This document shows, piece after piece, positions 63,695-64,000 of a stretch of 64,000 nt of DNA; positions within the stretch are counted from its first letter, which is position 1, and each line of letters begins with the position of its first letter. Position numbers and translations under genes: made by a program. Below the pieces are notes generated by a model, which did not search any database, had not been told where the DNA came from, and saw nothing but the letters and a program-made list of their open reading frames with translations. The stretch is taken from NCBI GenBank assembly GCA_963377175.1, contig CAUJNA010000831.1:1-64000 (forward strand), in the 5' to 3' direction. Source of the DNA: Effrenium voratum (taxonomy: Eukaryota > Sar > Dinophyceae > Suessiales > Symbiodiniaceae).

Positions 63695-64000
63695 GCACTG
63701 GGTTGGTCGGCCTGACCCAGGAAATGGGGAGCAGTGTGGGTGGGTTATTGGCAACCAGGGTTACCGACCCACAGGGACTTATCACAGGTAAATGGGTTCC
63801 AAGCTGGGCTAAAAACGACTTACTAAGCATGCATCCGGGAGCATTCCTCACATTAACGTGGCATTTGCAGGGCTGTCTGGGCCCAAAACAACTGCTCACT
63901 TGTGAGAAGCGCTTCAGCCAATAAAACGTTGAGCTCCATGTTCGGGGGTCAGAGGACTCTTGAGGACCCGAACTTTTCAGGTTCCTAACAGGCGCTAGGC
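63695..64000 (+). other. start of the next lysA intron, no exon seen
   Basis: Follows the proposed GC donor. I find no match to the expected LysA C-terminus before the window ends. Confidence 0.5.

Larger units (their letters stand above)
10258..62385 (+). repeat. micro-hairpin family A (stem - GATA/GTTA - stem), dispersed through element 1
   Basis: Short perfect inverted repeats of 3-6 bp around a GATA or GTTA loop, ending CC/GG or GC/GC at the loop. Examples: 10258-10271, 10863-10878 (6-bp stem), 11081-11092, 12994-13007, 14851-14862, 15545-15560 (6-bp), 20191-20204, 21934-21947, 22778-22791, 27648-27663 (6-bp), 28203-28216, 60540-60555, 61076-61087, 61882-61895. I count 50-60 by eye in 10.2-29.4 kb and 59.1-62.4 kb, and almost none in element 2 or 3 or in lysA introns. 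Confidence 0.85.
9580..63085 (+). mobile_element. element 1: giant Ty1/copia-type LTR retrotransposon
   Basis: Two 383-bp LTRs with TG...CA ends, a TATAT flank on both sides, a polypurine tract before the 3' LTR, and PR-IN-RT-RNase H in copia order. The total of 53.5 kb includes the 29,670-bp nested element 2; without it and one TCGA copy the element is about 23.8 kb, several times the usual copia length. Extra domains are a coiled-coil pre-gag, a C5-MTase-like domain, dUTPase, an ART-like ORF and a large C-terminal protein. LTR divergence (3 substitutions, 2 indels) suggests recent insertion. It sits in lysA intron 9, sense orientation. Confidence 0.92.

Overview
The window is nuclear DNA of a photosynthetic dinoflagellate. 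The evidence is a gene split into many small exons with mostly GC-AG and GA-AG introns, 12-15 nt matches to the dinoflagellate trans-spliced leader inside retrotransposon LTRs, very long Ty1/copia-type polyproteins, and abundant microsatellites. No species can be named from the sequence alone.

Host gene: ten consecutive exons (1202 to about 63694, + strand, 783 nt, 261 codons in one continuous frame) encode the middle and C-terminal part of diaminopimelate decarboxylase (lysA). The N-terminal exons lie upstream of the window and the last one or more exons lie downstream. The first eight introns are 0.7-1.4 kb and carry microsatellites, about 80-bp hairpin elements and repeated copies of a splice-site segment. 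The ninth intron is 54,167 bp, because a giant retrotransposon sits in it.

Element 1 (9580-63085) is an LTR retrotransposon with 383-bp LTRs (TGTGATT...AATCACA), a TATAT target duplication in a TA microsatellite, and only three substitutions plus two 1-nt indels between its LTRs. Without the element nested in it, it is about 23.8 kb. In order it codes for a disordered and coiled-coil gag region, a zinc-finger/capsid gag, aspartic protease, integrase, a C5-methyltransferase-like domain plus dUTPase, RT-RNase H, a Cys-rich small ORF, a 1482-residue protein with an ART-like motif, and a 1439-residue protein with a zinc ribbon and an RD-rich tail. Consecutive ORFs change frame, most of them overlapping.

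Element 2 (29397-59066) is a 29.7-kb element with about 150-bp terminal inverted repeats, inserted into the last ORF of element 1 with a TCGA duplication; removing it restores that reading frame exactly. It carries minus-strand, intron-containing genes: an intact 363-residue DNA cytosine-5 methyltransferase, a multi-exon hAT-like transposase, an ADP-ribosyltransferase-like protein, a Nudix hydrolase and several unrecognised genes. It also holds a tRNA-like sequence and a minisatellite. Element 3 (about 31.9-46.2 kb, + strand) is a 5'-truncated copia element nested in element 2. Its 3041-codon ORF ends with a Tpt1/KptA-like RNA 2'-phosphotransferase domain.

The most unusual signal is two families of tiny hairpins. 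Family A (3-6 bp stems around a GATA or GTTA loop, about 50-60 copies) is seen almost only in element 1. Family B (stems ending CTGCG/CGCAG around a 2-4 nt loop, about 20 copies) is seen only in element 2. Both are inserted in coding sequence in more than one reading frame and also in introns or UTRs, so they behave as DNA- or RNA-level units rather than protein motifs.
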